Assembly: GCA_025451235.1 (NCBI GenBank)
Contig: JANWKT010000008.1
Coordinates: 1 to 64,000 of the forward strand
Direction: 5' to 3'
DNA length: 64,000 bases
Source: Flavobacteriales bacterium
GTDB lineage: Bacteria > Bacteroidota > Bacteroidia > CAIKAF01
Of the stretch, positions 7,650 through 15,623 are shown in pieces. Numbering within the stretch: the stretch's first letter is position 1; the number at the start of each line of letters is the position of its first letter. A program made the translations under genes and the position numbers. Under the pieces are notes generated by a model. It was not told the DNA's origin and made no database searches. It was given only the letters and a program-made list of their open reading frames with translations.

Positions 7650-8018
7650 TTATTTTTTAAAGATAAAGAATACTGCGAGGATGAGAAAAACAAAACCAAT
7701 TAAATGATTGAAACGAAGGGTATCTGTTTTAAAGACGAGCAAAGCAAAAATGGTAAAGACCACCAGGGTAATTACTTCCTGCAATACTTTTAATTGCCAG
7801 ATACTAAAAGGGCCACCATTGGCACTATACCCTATTTTATTGGCAGGTACCTGGAAAAAGTATTCAAAGAGAGCAATCCCCCAACTAATGAGAACGATGC
7901 CTACAAGTCCTACTTTCTGGAACCATTTCCATTCGGCAAATTTCAAATGCCCGTACCATGCCAATGTCATAAAAACATTGGATAGTACGAGCAATGAAAT
8001 GGTATAGAAAGACTTCAT
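7650..8018 (-). CDS. DUF486 (DMT-superfamily) small membrane protein (122 aa)
   Basis: Four hydrophobic segments (about 4-25, 32-50, 67-88, 97-118) and the stretch FEYFFQVPANKIGY identify the DUF486 family of small DMT-like membrane proteins. ATG 8018 was preferred over the TTG three codons upstream. It sits 2 nt after the ArsI-like stop and directly abuts arsC. Family members are uncharacterised. Because the operon lacks ArsB/Acr3, this protein is a candidate exporter or accessory permease for an arsenical, but that is inference. Confidence 0.85.
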   Translation of the reverse strand: MKSFYTISLLVLSNVFMTLAWYGHLKFAEWKWFQKVGLVGIVLISWGIALFEYFFQVPANKIGYSANGGPFSIWQLKVLQEVITLVVFTIFALLVFKTDTLRFNHLIGFVFLILAVFFIFKK

Positions 8019-8020
8019 CG

Positions 8021-8509
8021 TTAACAACAGGATTTTTCAGCACCCAGTTCTGCCAACGATTTATTTTCTTTATTTGCAGGCGTACAACAGGCAGAGGCTT
8101 CTTTATTTTCAAAATGAGGATCATTGAATTCCACATCTTCGTGAAAATAATAGACCTCCCATTGTACCCCATCCGGATCATTTACCCAGAATTTATCTTG
8201 TTTGGCATAACAGCAATTGGTTCCCGACTCTTCCTTAGCCACCAGGTTTTTCTTTTTGGCCTCCCATAATCTCATATTCAACTCTTCTTCCGATGCTACC
8301 TGAAAACCCAAATGGCCAAAATTTTCCTGTACCCGTTCTTTGTTTTCCACAAACGAAATAATTAAAGAAGGTTCTTCCAAAATGTATTTTGAATAATAGG
8401 GTTTTACTTTCGAGGGCTCTTGTCCGAAAAAGGAGTTATAGAACTCAATGGTTTTTTGAATGTCGCTTACATATAAGCTTACGTGCATTCTTGGAAACGG
8501 ATTTTGCAT
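8021..8509 (-). CDS. arsI: ArsI/CadI family protein, putative organoarsenical C-As lyase (162 aa)
   Basis: VOC-fold (vicinal oxygen chelate) protein. The metal ligands of ArsI are matched by His9 (MHVSLYVSD), His66 (FGHLGFQV) and Glu118 (DGVQWEVYY). The arsenic-binding cysteine pair is present as Cys99-Cys100 in GTNCCYAKQDKFWV. Known ArsI enzymes are Fe(II) dioxygenases that cleave the carbon-arsenic bond of trivalent methylarsenicals and aromatic arsenicals. The C-terminal extension adds two more vicinal pairs (ACC near 141 and terminal SCC), which may bind As(III). It lies between arsR and DUF486 in the operon. The CadI (cadmium-induced) branch is the alternative assignment; the full ligand set and neighbours favour ArsI. 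Confidence 0.88.
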   Translation of the reverse strand: MQNPFPRMHVSLYVSDIQKTIEFYNSFFGQEPSKVKPYYSKYILEEPSLIISFVENKERVQENFGHLGFQVASEEELNMRLWEAKKKNLVAKEESGTNCCYAKQDKFWVNDPDGVQWEVYYFHEDVEFNDPHFENKEASACCTPANKENKSLAELGAEKSCC

Positions 8510-8527
8510 GTTTGATTTATTTAAAGT

Positions 8528-8857
8528 TTAACAACAATTTTTTTTCTGTTCTATCTTATCGAATAGTTGGTGAAGGATCTTTTGAAACTTGGTCCAGGTT
8601 TTTTCATCAATACAATAACAAATGGAAGTCCCTTCAATGCTTCCTTTAATAAGTCCTGCATTTTTGAGTTCCTTTAAATGTTGGGAAACCGTTGGTTGGG
8701 CTAAAGGGAGTTCATCTACAATATCACCACAAATGCAATTATCTGTTTTGATCAACAGGTCGATAATGGCGATCCTTGCAGGATGGGCCAATGCCTTTAA
8801 CAGAACGGCCAATTCGTTTTGCTTATCGGTAAAATGATCTGTCTTGGTTAATCCCAT
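8528..8857 (-). CDS. arsR: ArsR-family metalloregulator
   Basis: Winged-helix repressor that releases DNA on binding As(III)/Sb(III). The recognition helix reads QPTVSQHLKEL (54-64). The inducer site is probably CIC at Cys41 and Cys43 in the alpha-3 region (DNCICGDIV), equivalent to the ELCVC site of classical ArsR. Further cysteines occur at 80, 82 (ICYC) and at the very C-terminus (Cys108-Cys109), so a second site is possible. ATG 8857 was chosen over the TTG seven codons upstream, which overlaps the palindrome at 8870-8881. It leads the minus-strand operon ending with the aquaporin and very likely regulates itself. Confidence 0.94.
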   Translation of the reverse strand: MGLTKTDHFTDKQNELAVLLKALAHPARIAIIDLLIKTDNCICGDIVDELPLAQPTVSQHLKELKNAGLIKGSIEGTSICYCIDEKTWTKFQKILHQLFDKIEQKKNCC

Positions 8858-8869
8858 CTTTATATTTAT

Positions 8870-8881
8870 ATATTGCAATAT
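8870..8881 (-). promoter_or_regulatory. Perfect 12-bp palindrome, likely ArsR operator
   Basis: ATATTGCAATAT is a perfect palindrome placed 12 nt upstream of the arsR ATG. ArsR-type repressors bind short AT-rich dyads overlapping their promoters, so this is a natural operator candidate. The flanking bases do not extend the symmetry. Confidence 0.5.
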
Positions 8882-8954
8882 TACGATAAAGTAAAAATAA
8901 GTTCCAAATTTATTTTGTTAAAAATGGCAGATGGTCGCTTCGCACCTCCGGGTC

Positions 8955-9082
8955 TCCCAGCTTCAGCTGGGAAACCGACTTGATTTTTTATTGCTGAGTT
9001 TCGAACCACCCAGTGGTTCGAAACTCAGCAATTGTTTTTACATGATTCCCAGCTCCAGCTGGGATCCCGTGCTACGAAGCAC
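8955..9082. repeat. Composite palindrome cluster between arsR and the thiolase
   Basis: Four hairpins sit side by side in a 288-bp gap: TCCCAGCT/AGCTGGGA with a 2-nt loop at 8955-8972; a 20-bp perfect stem with a 3-nt loop at 8990-9009/9013-9032; a second TCCCAGCT/AGCTGGGA at 9047-9064; and GTGCT/AGCAC at 9069-9082. Two nearly identical palindromes flanking a long stem give a MITE-like or REP-doublet look. The end phrase CCGTGCTACG recurs in altered form at 10935-10944. The long stem also lies between divergent genes, so a simple terminator role is unlikely. Confidence 0.75.
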
Positions 9083-9145
9083 AGTAATAACACCTCTACC
9101 TAATCTCCATTTTATTCTTACTTTTACCTCATAATTTTAATTCTT

Positions 9146-10354
9146 GTGAAACAAGCCTATATAATAGAAGGAGTCCGTACCCCTATCGGTAACTTTGGTG
9201 GAAGCCTATCTTCCATTCGTCCAGATGACATGGCGGCCCATGCGATCCTATCATTGGTCAAGAAATTTCCTGGTTTAGATCTGAAGGCCATCGAAGATGT
9301 GATCCTGGGTTGTGCCAACCAAGCCGGCGAAGACAACCGCAATATAGCACGTATGGCTCTATTGTTGGCTGATCTTCCCGTGGAAGTGGCTGGAGAAACG
9401 GTGAACCGTTTATGTGCTTCCGGTATGTCGGCCATAGCCAGTGCTGCCCGGTGCATACAAACCGATGGAGGCGAAATTTTTATTGCCGGTGGAGTGGAGA
9501 ATATGACACGGGGTCCTTGGGTGATCTCTAAAACCTCTACCCCTTATGGACGCGATGCCCAAATGTTCGATACCAGCTTTGGTTGGAGATTTGTTAATCC
9601 GAAAATGAAAGAAAAGTATGGGGTGGATGCTATGGGGGAGACGGCAGAAAATTTATTGACCCTCTATCCAGATATCAGCAGAGAAGACCAGGATAAGTTT
9701 GCATTATGGAGTCAGCAAAAATCAACGGCTGCCCAAAATAATGGACGGTTAGAAAAAGAAATTGTTCCGGTACCCATCCCCCAGAAAAAAGGGGACCCGA
9801 TATTATTTTCAAAAGACGAGTTTGTAAAAGCTAGTACCACATTAGAAATATTAGCAGGATTAAAACCCGCATTTAAAAAAGACGGATCAGTTACTGCAGG
9901 TAATGCAAGTGGATTGAATGACGGAGCTGCCGCCTTATTGATCGCCTCTGAAGATGCGGTTAAAAAATATAACCTCACTCCCAAGGTCAGGATAGTGGCT
10001 TCTGCGGTGGCAGGAGTAGAACCACGGATCATGGGGATCGGTCCGGTAAATGCCACCAAAAAAGTTTTACAAAGAGCCGGTCTTCGCCTCGATCAGATCG
10101 ATATTCTGGAGATCAATGAAGCCTTTGCCGCCCAGGTATTGAGTTGTACCCGCCAACTGGGGATTGCAGATAACGATCCAAGGATCAATATCAATGGAGG
10201 GGCCATCGCTTTAGGGCATCCACTTGGGATGAGTGGGGCCCGCATCACTTATTCAGCTGCGTTAGAGCTTCAGCTATCACAAAAACGCTATGCTCTATGT
10301 ACCATGTGCATAGGGGTAGGGCAAGGCTATGCAATAATTCTCGAGAAAGCATAG
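9146..10354 (+). CDS. Thiolase family protein (acetyl-CoA acyltransferase, PcaF/PaaJ-like, 402 aa)
   Basis: Catalyses thiolytic cleavage of 3-oxoacyl-CoA (or the reverse condensation). The nucleophile is Cys90 in NRLCASGMSA; the second catalytic pair lies near the C-terminus in GGAIALGHPLGMSG (His) and CTMCIGVGQG (Cys). NEAFAAQ is also present. Length and the stretch GGVENMTRGPW resemble the 3-oxoadipyl-CoA thiolase branch used in aromatic degradation, but general beta-oxidation is equally possible since no pathway partner is adjacent. The start codon is GTG at 9146, giving the normal N-terminus MKQAYIIEGVRTPIG. The next gene starts 1 nt after the stop, so the two are probably co-transcribed. 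Confidence 0.93.
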   Translation: MKQAYIIEGVRTPIGNFGGSLSSIRPDDMAAHAILSLVKKFPGLDLKAIEDVILGCANQAGEDNRNIARMALLLADLPVEVAGETVNRLCASGMSAIASAARCIQTDGGEIFIAGGVENMTRGPWVISKTSTPYGRDAQMFDTSFGWRFVNPKMKEKYGVDAMGETAENLLTLYPDISREDQDKFALWSQQKSTAAQNNGRLEKEIVPVPIPQKKGDPILFSKDEFVKASTTLEILAGLKPAFKKDGSVTAGNASGLNDGAAALLIASEDAVKKYNLTPKVRIVASAVAGVEPRIMGIGPVNATKKVLQRAGLRLDQIDILEINEAFAAQVLSCTRQLGIADNDPRININGGAIALGHPLGMSGARITYSAALELQLSQKRYALCTMCIGVGQGYAIILEKA

Positions 10355-10355
10355 G

Positions 10356-10895
10356 ATGAAAAAATTTACATTGGTATGGGTACTCTTCGCGGCCCTTATT
10401 GCTATTGTTACAACCGTTTTAGAAATACAGCCAGCCCTTACCTTTATCCATTTTTTTGCCGGTCCGGGAGGAAGCTACAATCTGGTGATTCCAGTTGGAC
10501 TTAGTTTTATTATACTGGTCATCCCTCTGTTCTTTATTCTTTTCATGTACAATTTGGTACAAAACAGAAAAAATAAACTTCCAGCCGATCTTACCGGAAA
10601 AACAGGGATCGTAGTGAAGCGTGAAAAAGAATTGACCAATGCAGCTCTTATGTACGATGTTTATATAAATGGAGAGAAAAAGATGAGGCTGGGTATGGGT
10701 AAATCCGTATTTATTGAATTAGAACCGGGCACACATTCCGTGCAAACCAGGTTAGGCAAGAAGATCTATAGTCCTGAACTTTCGGTTCAAATCGAAACCA
10801 ACGGTATTCGTAAATTTTATACCAAAACAGATTTTAATAAGAGTATGACCACCATGATCGCTAAGGGTGAAATGCTTTTATTGGTGCAGGTATAA
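10356..10895 (+). CDS. Hypothetical membrane protein with two N-terminal helices (179 aa)
   Basis: Unrecognised protein. Two hydrophobic helices (about 5-24 and 43-69) anchor it in the membrane; the remaining 110 residues form a beta-rich soluble domain with LTGKTGIVVKRE and LEPGTHSVQTRLGKKIYSPELSVQ (cited in parts), somewhat like the small beta-sandwich domains that present PEGA-type repeats. Its ATG begins one base after the thiolase stop, so translation is likely coupled, though a functional tie to thiolysis is not evident. Confidence 0.75.
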   Translation: MKKFTLVWVLFAALIAIVTTVLEIQPALTFIHFFAGPGGSYNLVIPVGLSFIILVIPLFFILFMYNLVQNRKNKLPADLTGKTGIVVKREKELTNAALMYDVYINGEKKMRLGMGKSVFIELEPGTHSVQTRLGKKIYSPELSVQIETNGIRKFYTKTDFNKSMTTMIAKGEMLLLVQV

Positions 10896-10976
10896 CAGCT
10901 GTTTGTCGGCCAAAAGGTTTTTAGGGGCTGCACTCCGTGCTTCGCAGTAGTGTCTTCCCAGCCGGTTGTCTTCCTA

Positions 10977-11014
10977 AGCTGCAAAAGAGCTTCGTTCCTC
11001 CGCTTTTTGCAGCT
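10977..11014. repeat. Hairpin in the 267-bp gap before the bestrophin gene
   Basis: AGCTGCAAAA (10977-10986) pairs with TTTTGCAGCT (11005-11014) around an 18-nt loop. The gap also contains CCGTGCTTCGCAGTAGTG (10935-10952), which echoes the hairpin phrase at 9067-9082, and a run of CAGCT/AGCTG words up to about 11060. It reads as degraded repeat debris rather than coding sequence; nothing else is recognised here. Confidence 0.55.
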
Positions 11015-11162
11015 AACTCATACAAAACCAGCTGATTCAGCCAGCTACTAGCTGCGCCCGGCAGCCTATCAAATAGCCTCTTCCTCCTATATCTCCTTCA
11101 CTTTTTCTTAGCAAATTCTCGGTTATAAATAGTATTTTAGCCACTCAAAAACTGCAGCATTT

Positions 11163-12035
11163 ATGGTAAAATACGATCCAAAGAATTGGTGGGGACTCAT
11201 TTTTCAGTTTCACAAGAGTGATACCTTTCGGAGGTTGTTTTGGATCATGCTGTCGATTGCCGTTTTCAGTTTGATCATTGCATATTTAACCCACGAAGAA
11301 TTAGGTGAAGGCGATTATAAAGGAACAACCGTGTTCCATAGTTTATTGGCCCTGGTTATTTCCATGTTATTGGTTTTTAGAACCAATACCGCCTACGATC
11401 GCTGGTGGGAAGGAAGAAGGCTATGGGGACAATTGGTGAATGATACTCGGACCATGAGTCTTAAGCTCGATACATTTCTGCCAAAAAGTGATCGCCAGTC
11501 GAGGACCGAACTTGCGGTGCTGATGGGAGATTTCCCAGCTATTTTAAAGGAGCATTTACGTAACAACAAAGTACCAGGTAAATATCCGATAGATGTGCAT
11601 CAGCCCAATTATGTAGCCAGCTGCATATTGAAAAGCATTACACAATTACACCGGGATGGCAAATTGCATGATCAAGAATACCTAACATTGATCAACGACT
11701 TCAATACATTCCAAACCGTTGCGGGTGCATGCGAAAGGGTAAAGAATACTCCAATCCCTTATTCATATAGCCTCTTTATTAAAAAATTTATTTTTATCTA
11801 TATCCTATCCATGCCTTTTGCCATGGTAATGGAATTTCATTATTGGACCGCGTTGATCGTTCCCTTTGTATTTTATGTATTCGCCAGTTTAGAGTTGATC
11901 GCAGAAGGAATTGAAGATCCATTCAGCACCGATAGCGATGACCTGCCAACTGATCAGATAGCTAAAAATATCCATATCAATTCCGTAGAAATATTTACCC
12001 CCTACGTTAAAACCGATGAAGAAGAGCCTGTTTAG
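11163..12035 (+). CDS. Bestrophin family ion channel (290 aa)
   Basis: Prokaryotic bestrophin (UPF0187) forming a pentameric ion channel in the inner membrane; characterised bacterial members conduct cations. Signature segments include VFHSLLALVISMLLVFRTNTAYDRWWEGR (cited in parts: ISMLLVFRTNTAYDRWWEGR, about 66-85), where NTAYDRWWE is the family hallmark, plus the late PFAMVMEFHYWTALIVPFVF helix and an acidic IEDPFSTDSDDLP loop (255-268) that matches the typical bestrophin C-terminal motif. Four transmembrane segments can be drawn. The last 20 nt overlap the M23 peptidase gene in another frame, so the pair is coupled. Confidence 0.95.
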   Translation: MVKYDPKNWWGLIFQFHKSDTFRRLFWIMLSIAVFSLIIAYLTHEELGEGDYKGTTVFHSLLALVISMLLVFRTNTAYDRWWEGRRLWGQLVNDTRTMSLKLDTFLPKSDRQSRTELAVLMGDFPAILKEHLRNNKVPGKYPIDVHQPNYVASCILKSITQLHRDGKLHDQEYLTLINDFNTFQTVAGACERVKNTPIPYSYSLFIKKFIFIYILSMPFAMVMEFHYWTALIVPFVFYVFASLELIAEGIEDPFSTDSDDLPTDQIAKNIHINSVEIFTPYVKTDEEEPV

Positions 12036-12891
12036 CATATTATGCATCACCACCATAATGGTGTACGGTCAATCAGCGGTAGATTCGTTGACCGAGGCTT
12101 CATCGCATACAATTAATATTGCACAATGGGATGATAATTTATTTTATTGTAACTGGAATACTACCCAAACCTATTGCTATTTTGTTCCATCACCTGATAC
12201 CATCGGAGGAAAAGCAGTGCAATTATTAAATGAACAAGAAACTTTCTGTTTACCCAGGTTTGGAACTTTATGGTCGGTTTTTAAAAAAACACATAAAGGA
12301 CTCGATATTGATCTTAAAACCGGAGATACTGTATTGAATATGTTCGACGGTATTGTTCGTTATGCGCAGTTCAACACCGGAGGTTTTGGCAATTTAGTGA
12401 TTGTTCGGCATTATAACGGACTGGAAACCTATTATGGACATTTATCCAAAATAAAAGTAAAAGTAGATCAAAAAGTAAAAGCAGGTGAATTGTTGGGATT
12501 AGGTGGCAGCACAGGCCGAAGTTATAATCCACATTTACATCTGGAGGTAAGGTACCAGGATCATCCACTGGACCCATTTACTTTTATTGATTGGGAAAAT
12601 AAAAAATTAAGCACCAATGTATTGATCCTTGATAAAAAAGCTTTTTCACCCTGGGACCTGGGAATTCAACCTGCTGAACTTTCAAAGCCCAATTATACCA
12701 CAGTGGCTAATACAAACACGAATACCGCACAGGAAACGGATCCGAATGCCACCTATTATGTCATCAAAAAGGGAGATACTTTATACTCCATTGCACGTGA
12801 TCATGGCACCACACTTCAACAGATCTGCAATTGGAATTCAATTACCAATCCGGATAAGATCTATCTGGGACAAAAGATCAGGGTGAAGTAG
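12016..12891 (+). CDS. M23 family metallopeptidase with C-terminal LysM domain (291 aa)
   Basis: Envelope peptidoglycan hydrolase. A signal peptide (about 1-18, ending VYGQ) leads into a LytM/M23 domain with zinc ligands His93 and Asp97 (HKGLDID), His142 (YYGHLSK) and His175 in the HLHLE motif (173-177), so the catalytic set looks intact and the enzyme should be active, likely as an endopeptidase. A linker rich in T, N and A precedes one LysM repeat (about 247-291: YVIKKGDTLYSIARDHG...IYLGQKIRVK) that binds glycan. The start overlaps the bestrophin gene by 20 nt and the stop is 3 nt before the next start, giving a three-gene unit. Confidence 0.94.
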   Translation: MKKSLFSILCITTIMVYGQSAVDSLTEASSHTINIAQWDDNLFYCNWNTTQTYCYFVPSPDTIGGKAVQLLNEQETFCLPRFGTLWSVFKKTHKGLDIDLKTGDTVLNMFDGIVRYAQFNTGGFGNLVIVRHYNGLETYYGHLSKIKVKVDQKVKAGELLGLGGSTGRSYNPHLHLEVRYQDHPLDPFTFIDWENKKLSTNVLILDKKAFSPWDLGIQPAELSKPNYTTVANTNTNTAQETDPNATYYVIKKGDTLYSIARDHGTTLQQICNWNSITNPDKIYLGQKIRVK

Positions 12892-12894
12892 GGT

Positions 12895-13698
12895 ATGAGC
12901 AATATTGCCTTCAGAGCTTCTGCATATTTGCAATACCTTACCAAAAGAAAAAGTATCCAGTACATTCATTCACCTTTTTTATTCTCATTGATGCAGGAAG
13001 TGTTTGTTGATTCGCCTGATACAACTCCCATTATTTTTAAGGGAATAGAAATGTTTAGAACAGGCCTCATCGGGATCAAAGAAGAAATTTCCTATGAAGA
13101 CTATGGAGCAGGTGGAGATAAGCAAAGAATAAAAAAAGTGACCATCGGGAGTATGGCGAAAAAGAGCCTCAAGCAGGCCCGGTATGCCCGTTTTTTATTT
13201 CGCCTTACCCGTTTTGTGGAAGCTAAAAATGTGGTAGAACTGGGAACCTCCTTTGGCATTACAACCCTTTATTTATCCGAGGCAGTAGGAAGGTTTGGAG
13301 CAGTACATACAGTGGAAGCGGATAAAAATATTTTAGCAGTTGCTCAAGACCATTGGCCCCAAACCCTGGAGGCTGCTCATCCGGTGTATGAGTATTGTTT
13401 TGATTTGAATGAAGAATGGAGTTCTTTATGCGAACATATAGGCAGGATCGACTTTTTATTCATTGATGCCAATCATCGCAAGGAAGCTATGATCCGGTAT
13501 GTTTTACAAGCCATGCCATATATGCATCAGAAATCAGTGGTGGTGGTGGATGATATTTATTGGAATAAAGATACGTTGGAGGGATGGGAGATTTTAAAGA
13601 ACAGAAAAGAAGTTACTTTATCATTCGATATTTTTCAAATGGGAGTATTGTTTTTTGATAAAAACCTGTCGAAAGAAGATTTTACATTGAAGTATTAG
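12895..13698 (+). CDS. SAM-dependent O-methyltransferase-like protein (267 aa)
   Basis: Class I methyltransferase of the O-methyltransferase type. An N-terminal helical region (1-95) precedes VVELGTSFGITTLYLSEAVG, whose ELGTSFGITT is SAM motif I (about residues 117-126). AVHTVEADKN gives the acidic ribose-binding residue, IDFLFIDANHRKEAM gives motif III, and VVVVDDIYW gives the metal/substrate loop. Catechol-OMT-like proteins share this order. The substrate cannot be inferred. It is the third gene of the bestrophin-M23 unit, with a 3-nt gap. It ends 15 nt from the convergent glpD stop; no clear terminator is visible in that gap. Confidence 0.88.
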   Translation: MSNIAFRASAYLQYLTKRKSIQYIHSPFLFSLMQEVFVDSPDTTPIIFKGIEMFRTGLIGIKEEISYEDYGAGGDKQRIKKVTIGSMAKKSLKQARYARFLFRLTRFVEAKNVVELGTSFGITTLYLSEAVGRFGAVHTVEADKNILAVAQDHWPQTLEAAHPVYEYCFDLNEEWSSLCEHIGRIDFLFIDANHRKEAMIRYVLQAMPYMHQKSVVVVDDIYWNKDTLEGWEILKNRKEVTLSFDIFQMGVLFFDKNLSKEDFTLKY

Positions 13699-13713
13699 CG
13701 GGGCGCCCGAAAA

Positions 13714-15279
13714 CTAAAAAATATAACCTTCGGCAAATTTTTCAAATGCCTTTACCTGCTCTTTGATCCAGGTATCATCCTTCTTCATTTTTTTTGCCAT
13801 AAATTCGGCAATTACCGGAGCCACCTCTTTTGCTGCCCGGGCATTTAATAATATACTACGGGTACGCCGGGCCAATACATCTTCCACCGTTACGGCCATT
13901 TCATTTTCCACGGCCCATTCAACCTCTGCAAAAGTATAAGGTAACAAAGGATGTATATATTCCTTGAGGGCCGGATGTTTTTGTTCCAGTGCATGGATCT
14001 TGTCAGAATCTAATCCATAGTTAAAATACGGATCATGTGGGTCACGTTGCCAGGCAAAGGCATGCAAAGCCAGATCTTTGGTCCTGCAATCACTGTGGAT
14101 CAACCTTCCGCTCCTGGCGGCAACATTTACTGTGTCCTCGGCCATCTTGCGATACGTGGTCCATTTACCACCCATAATATTTACCAAGCCCGAATTGGAA
14201 ACAGTGATCTTATGGCTCCTCGAGATCTCTTTGGTACTTTTTTGTTTTTCGGTAGGAGCAGCCAAGGGCCTGAGTCCTGCAAAGGCTGATAAAATATCAG
14301 CACGTGTTGGTGATGGATCAAGATATTTCTGGGCAGTATTGAGAATAAAATCAATTTCTTCTTGCAAAGGTTTTGGGTCGATCTCAATTTTATCCACTCG
14401 GTTATCGGTGGTCCCCAATAAACATTTTCCATACCATGGAATGGCAAACAAAACTCTTCCATCGGATGTTTTAGGGATCATCAGGGCTTTTTTACCTGGA
14501 AGGAATTTTTTATCCACTACAACATGACTTCCCTGACTGGCAACTACTGTAGGTGGAGTGGAAGGTTCGTCCATTTTTAAAATACTATCCACAAAAACGC
14601 CGGTAGCATTGATAACAGTTTTGGCCAGTATATGCATTTTTGTGCCGGTGATGGTATCTGTACACTGTAGTCCGGTTATTTTACCTTCTTCGTTCTTATT
14701 CAAACCGGTTACTTCTGTATAATTGATCACAGTGGCGTTATGGTCAACAGCGGTTAACATCAATTCCACCGCCAGTCTGGCATCATCGAATTGTCCATCC
14801 TGGTAAGAAATGCCCCCGTTGATTTTTTTTGATCGAATGGTGGGGATATCTGCTATCATTCTTTTTTTCGATAACCATTTGGAGTGACCGAAACTTAAAC
14901 TGGCAGAAAGAAATTCATAAATAAATAATCCTATATAATAATAGATCTTCTCAAAAATGGAATAAACAGGAATATTAAATGTAAGGTTGACGATCAGATG
15001 AGGTGCATTCTTAAATAGATATCCCCTTTCTTTCAATGCTTCGGTTACGAGTTTAAAATGACCCTGTTTCAAATACCTTACTCCTCCATGTACCAGCTTG
15101 GTGGCTTTGGATGAAGTGCCTTTGGCAAAATCGTATTTTTCTAACAACAAGGTTTTATATCCCCTGGATGCAGCATCTACAGCACAGCCTAAACCGGTAG
15201 CACCACCTCCTATGATCACCACATCCCATTTCTTTTTATCATGGGCGCCGATCATTGATAACATATCATCCCTGTTCAT
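13714..15279 (-). CDS. glpD: Aerobic glycerol-3-phosphate dehydrogenase/oxidase
   Basis: FAD enzyme that oxidises sn-glycerol 3-phosphate to dihydroxyacetone phosphate and passes electrons to the quinone pool at the inner membrane. The dinucleotide-binding motif VVIIGGGATGLGCAVDAASR (20-39) is followed by GTSSKATKLVHGGVRYL (55-71), the GlpD signature. The middle contains the second family block (IPWYGKCLLGTTDNR) and the C-terminus has the DAO_C helical domain with AEVEWAVENEMAVTVEDVLARR-type residues (cited in parts: VEWAVENEMAVTVEDVLARR). Length 521 aa is normal. Its start overlaps the stop of a 114-aa membrane protein by ATGA, so they are one operon. glpK is not nearby. Confidence 0.95.
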   Translation of the reverse strand: MNRDDMLSMIGAHDKKKWDVVIIGGGATGLGCAVDAASRGYKTLLLEKYDFAKGTSSKATKLVHGGVRYLKQGHFKLVTEALKERGYLFKNAPHLIVNLTFNIPVYSIFEKIYYYIGLFIYEFLSASLSFGHSKWLSKKRMIADIPTIRSKKINGGISYQDGQFDDARLAVELMLTAVDHNATVINYTEVTGLNKNEEGKITGLQCTDTITGTKMHILAKTVINATGVFVDSILKMDEPSTPPTVVASQGSHVVVDKKFLPGKKALMIPKTSDGRVLFAIPWYGKCLLGTTDNRVDKIEIDPKPLQEEIDFILNTAQKYLDPSPTRADILSAFAGLRPLAAPTEKQKSTKEISRSHKITVSNSGLVNIMGGKWTTYRKMAEDTVNVAARSGRLIHSDCRTKDLALHAFAWQRDPHDPYFNYGLDSDKIHALEQKHPALKEYIHPLLPYTFAEVEWAVENEMAVTVEDVLARRTRSILLNARAAKEVAPVIAEFMAKKMKKDDTWIKEQVKAFEKFAEGYIF

Positions 15280-15620
15280 TTATCTTCATCTAAATGGAAC
15301 TTATGTAACAATCGATGTAAGGCAGGTGCAATGATGACTGCAAAAGCGGATAGAAAACTCACTCCACTATAAAGTGCATAAAAAGAAATAAATATTTTAC
15401 CGCTATTATTTTTCACCATATCCACTTCACCCATGCCTCCCAGGATCATGGATGCGTTCACCAATGAATCGATCCAGGGTAAATGGCATATATAATGGTA
15501 GCCTAATACACCCAAAAGAAGCGAAAAGAGTATAAAAACGGCAGCGGCTATAAATGACCGGCCCAGCCTTTTATAAAAAACTTTTTTAGGAGCTAAAGGA
15601 TGTGTTTTCTTTTCGTACAC
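15276..15620 (-). CDS. Small three-helix membrane protein upstream of glpD (114 aa)
   Basis: Unnamed membrane protein. Three hydrophobic segments are visible (about 22-43, 55-64 weak, 77-101). The closing stretch FYALYSGVSFLSAFAVIIAP followed by HRLLHKFH resembles the C-terminal half of two-pore potassium-channel-like proteins, but no TVGYG filter is present, so it is not itself a channel. The ATGA overlap with glpD indicates co-translation. It might anchor or assist the dehydrogenase at the membrane, which is inference. Confidence 0.75.
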   Translation of the reverse strand: MYEKKTHPLAPKKVFYKRLGRSFIAAAVFILFSLLLGVLGYHYICHLPWIDSLVNASMILGGMGEVDMVKNNSGKIFISFYALYSGVSFLSAFAVIIAPALHRLLHKFHLDEDK

Positions 15621-15623
15621 AAT

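Noticed and set aside
8931-9134. 67-codon open frame over the hairpins after arsR
   Set aside because: It follows the long stem and the palindromes; composition is that of the repeats and not of a protein.
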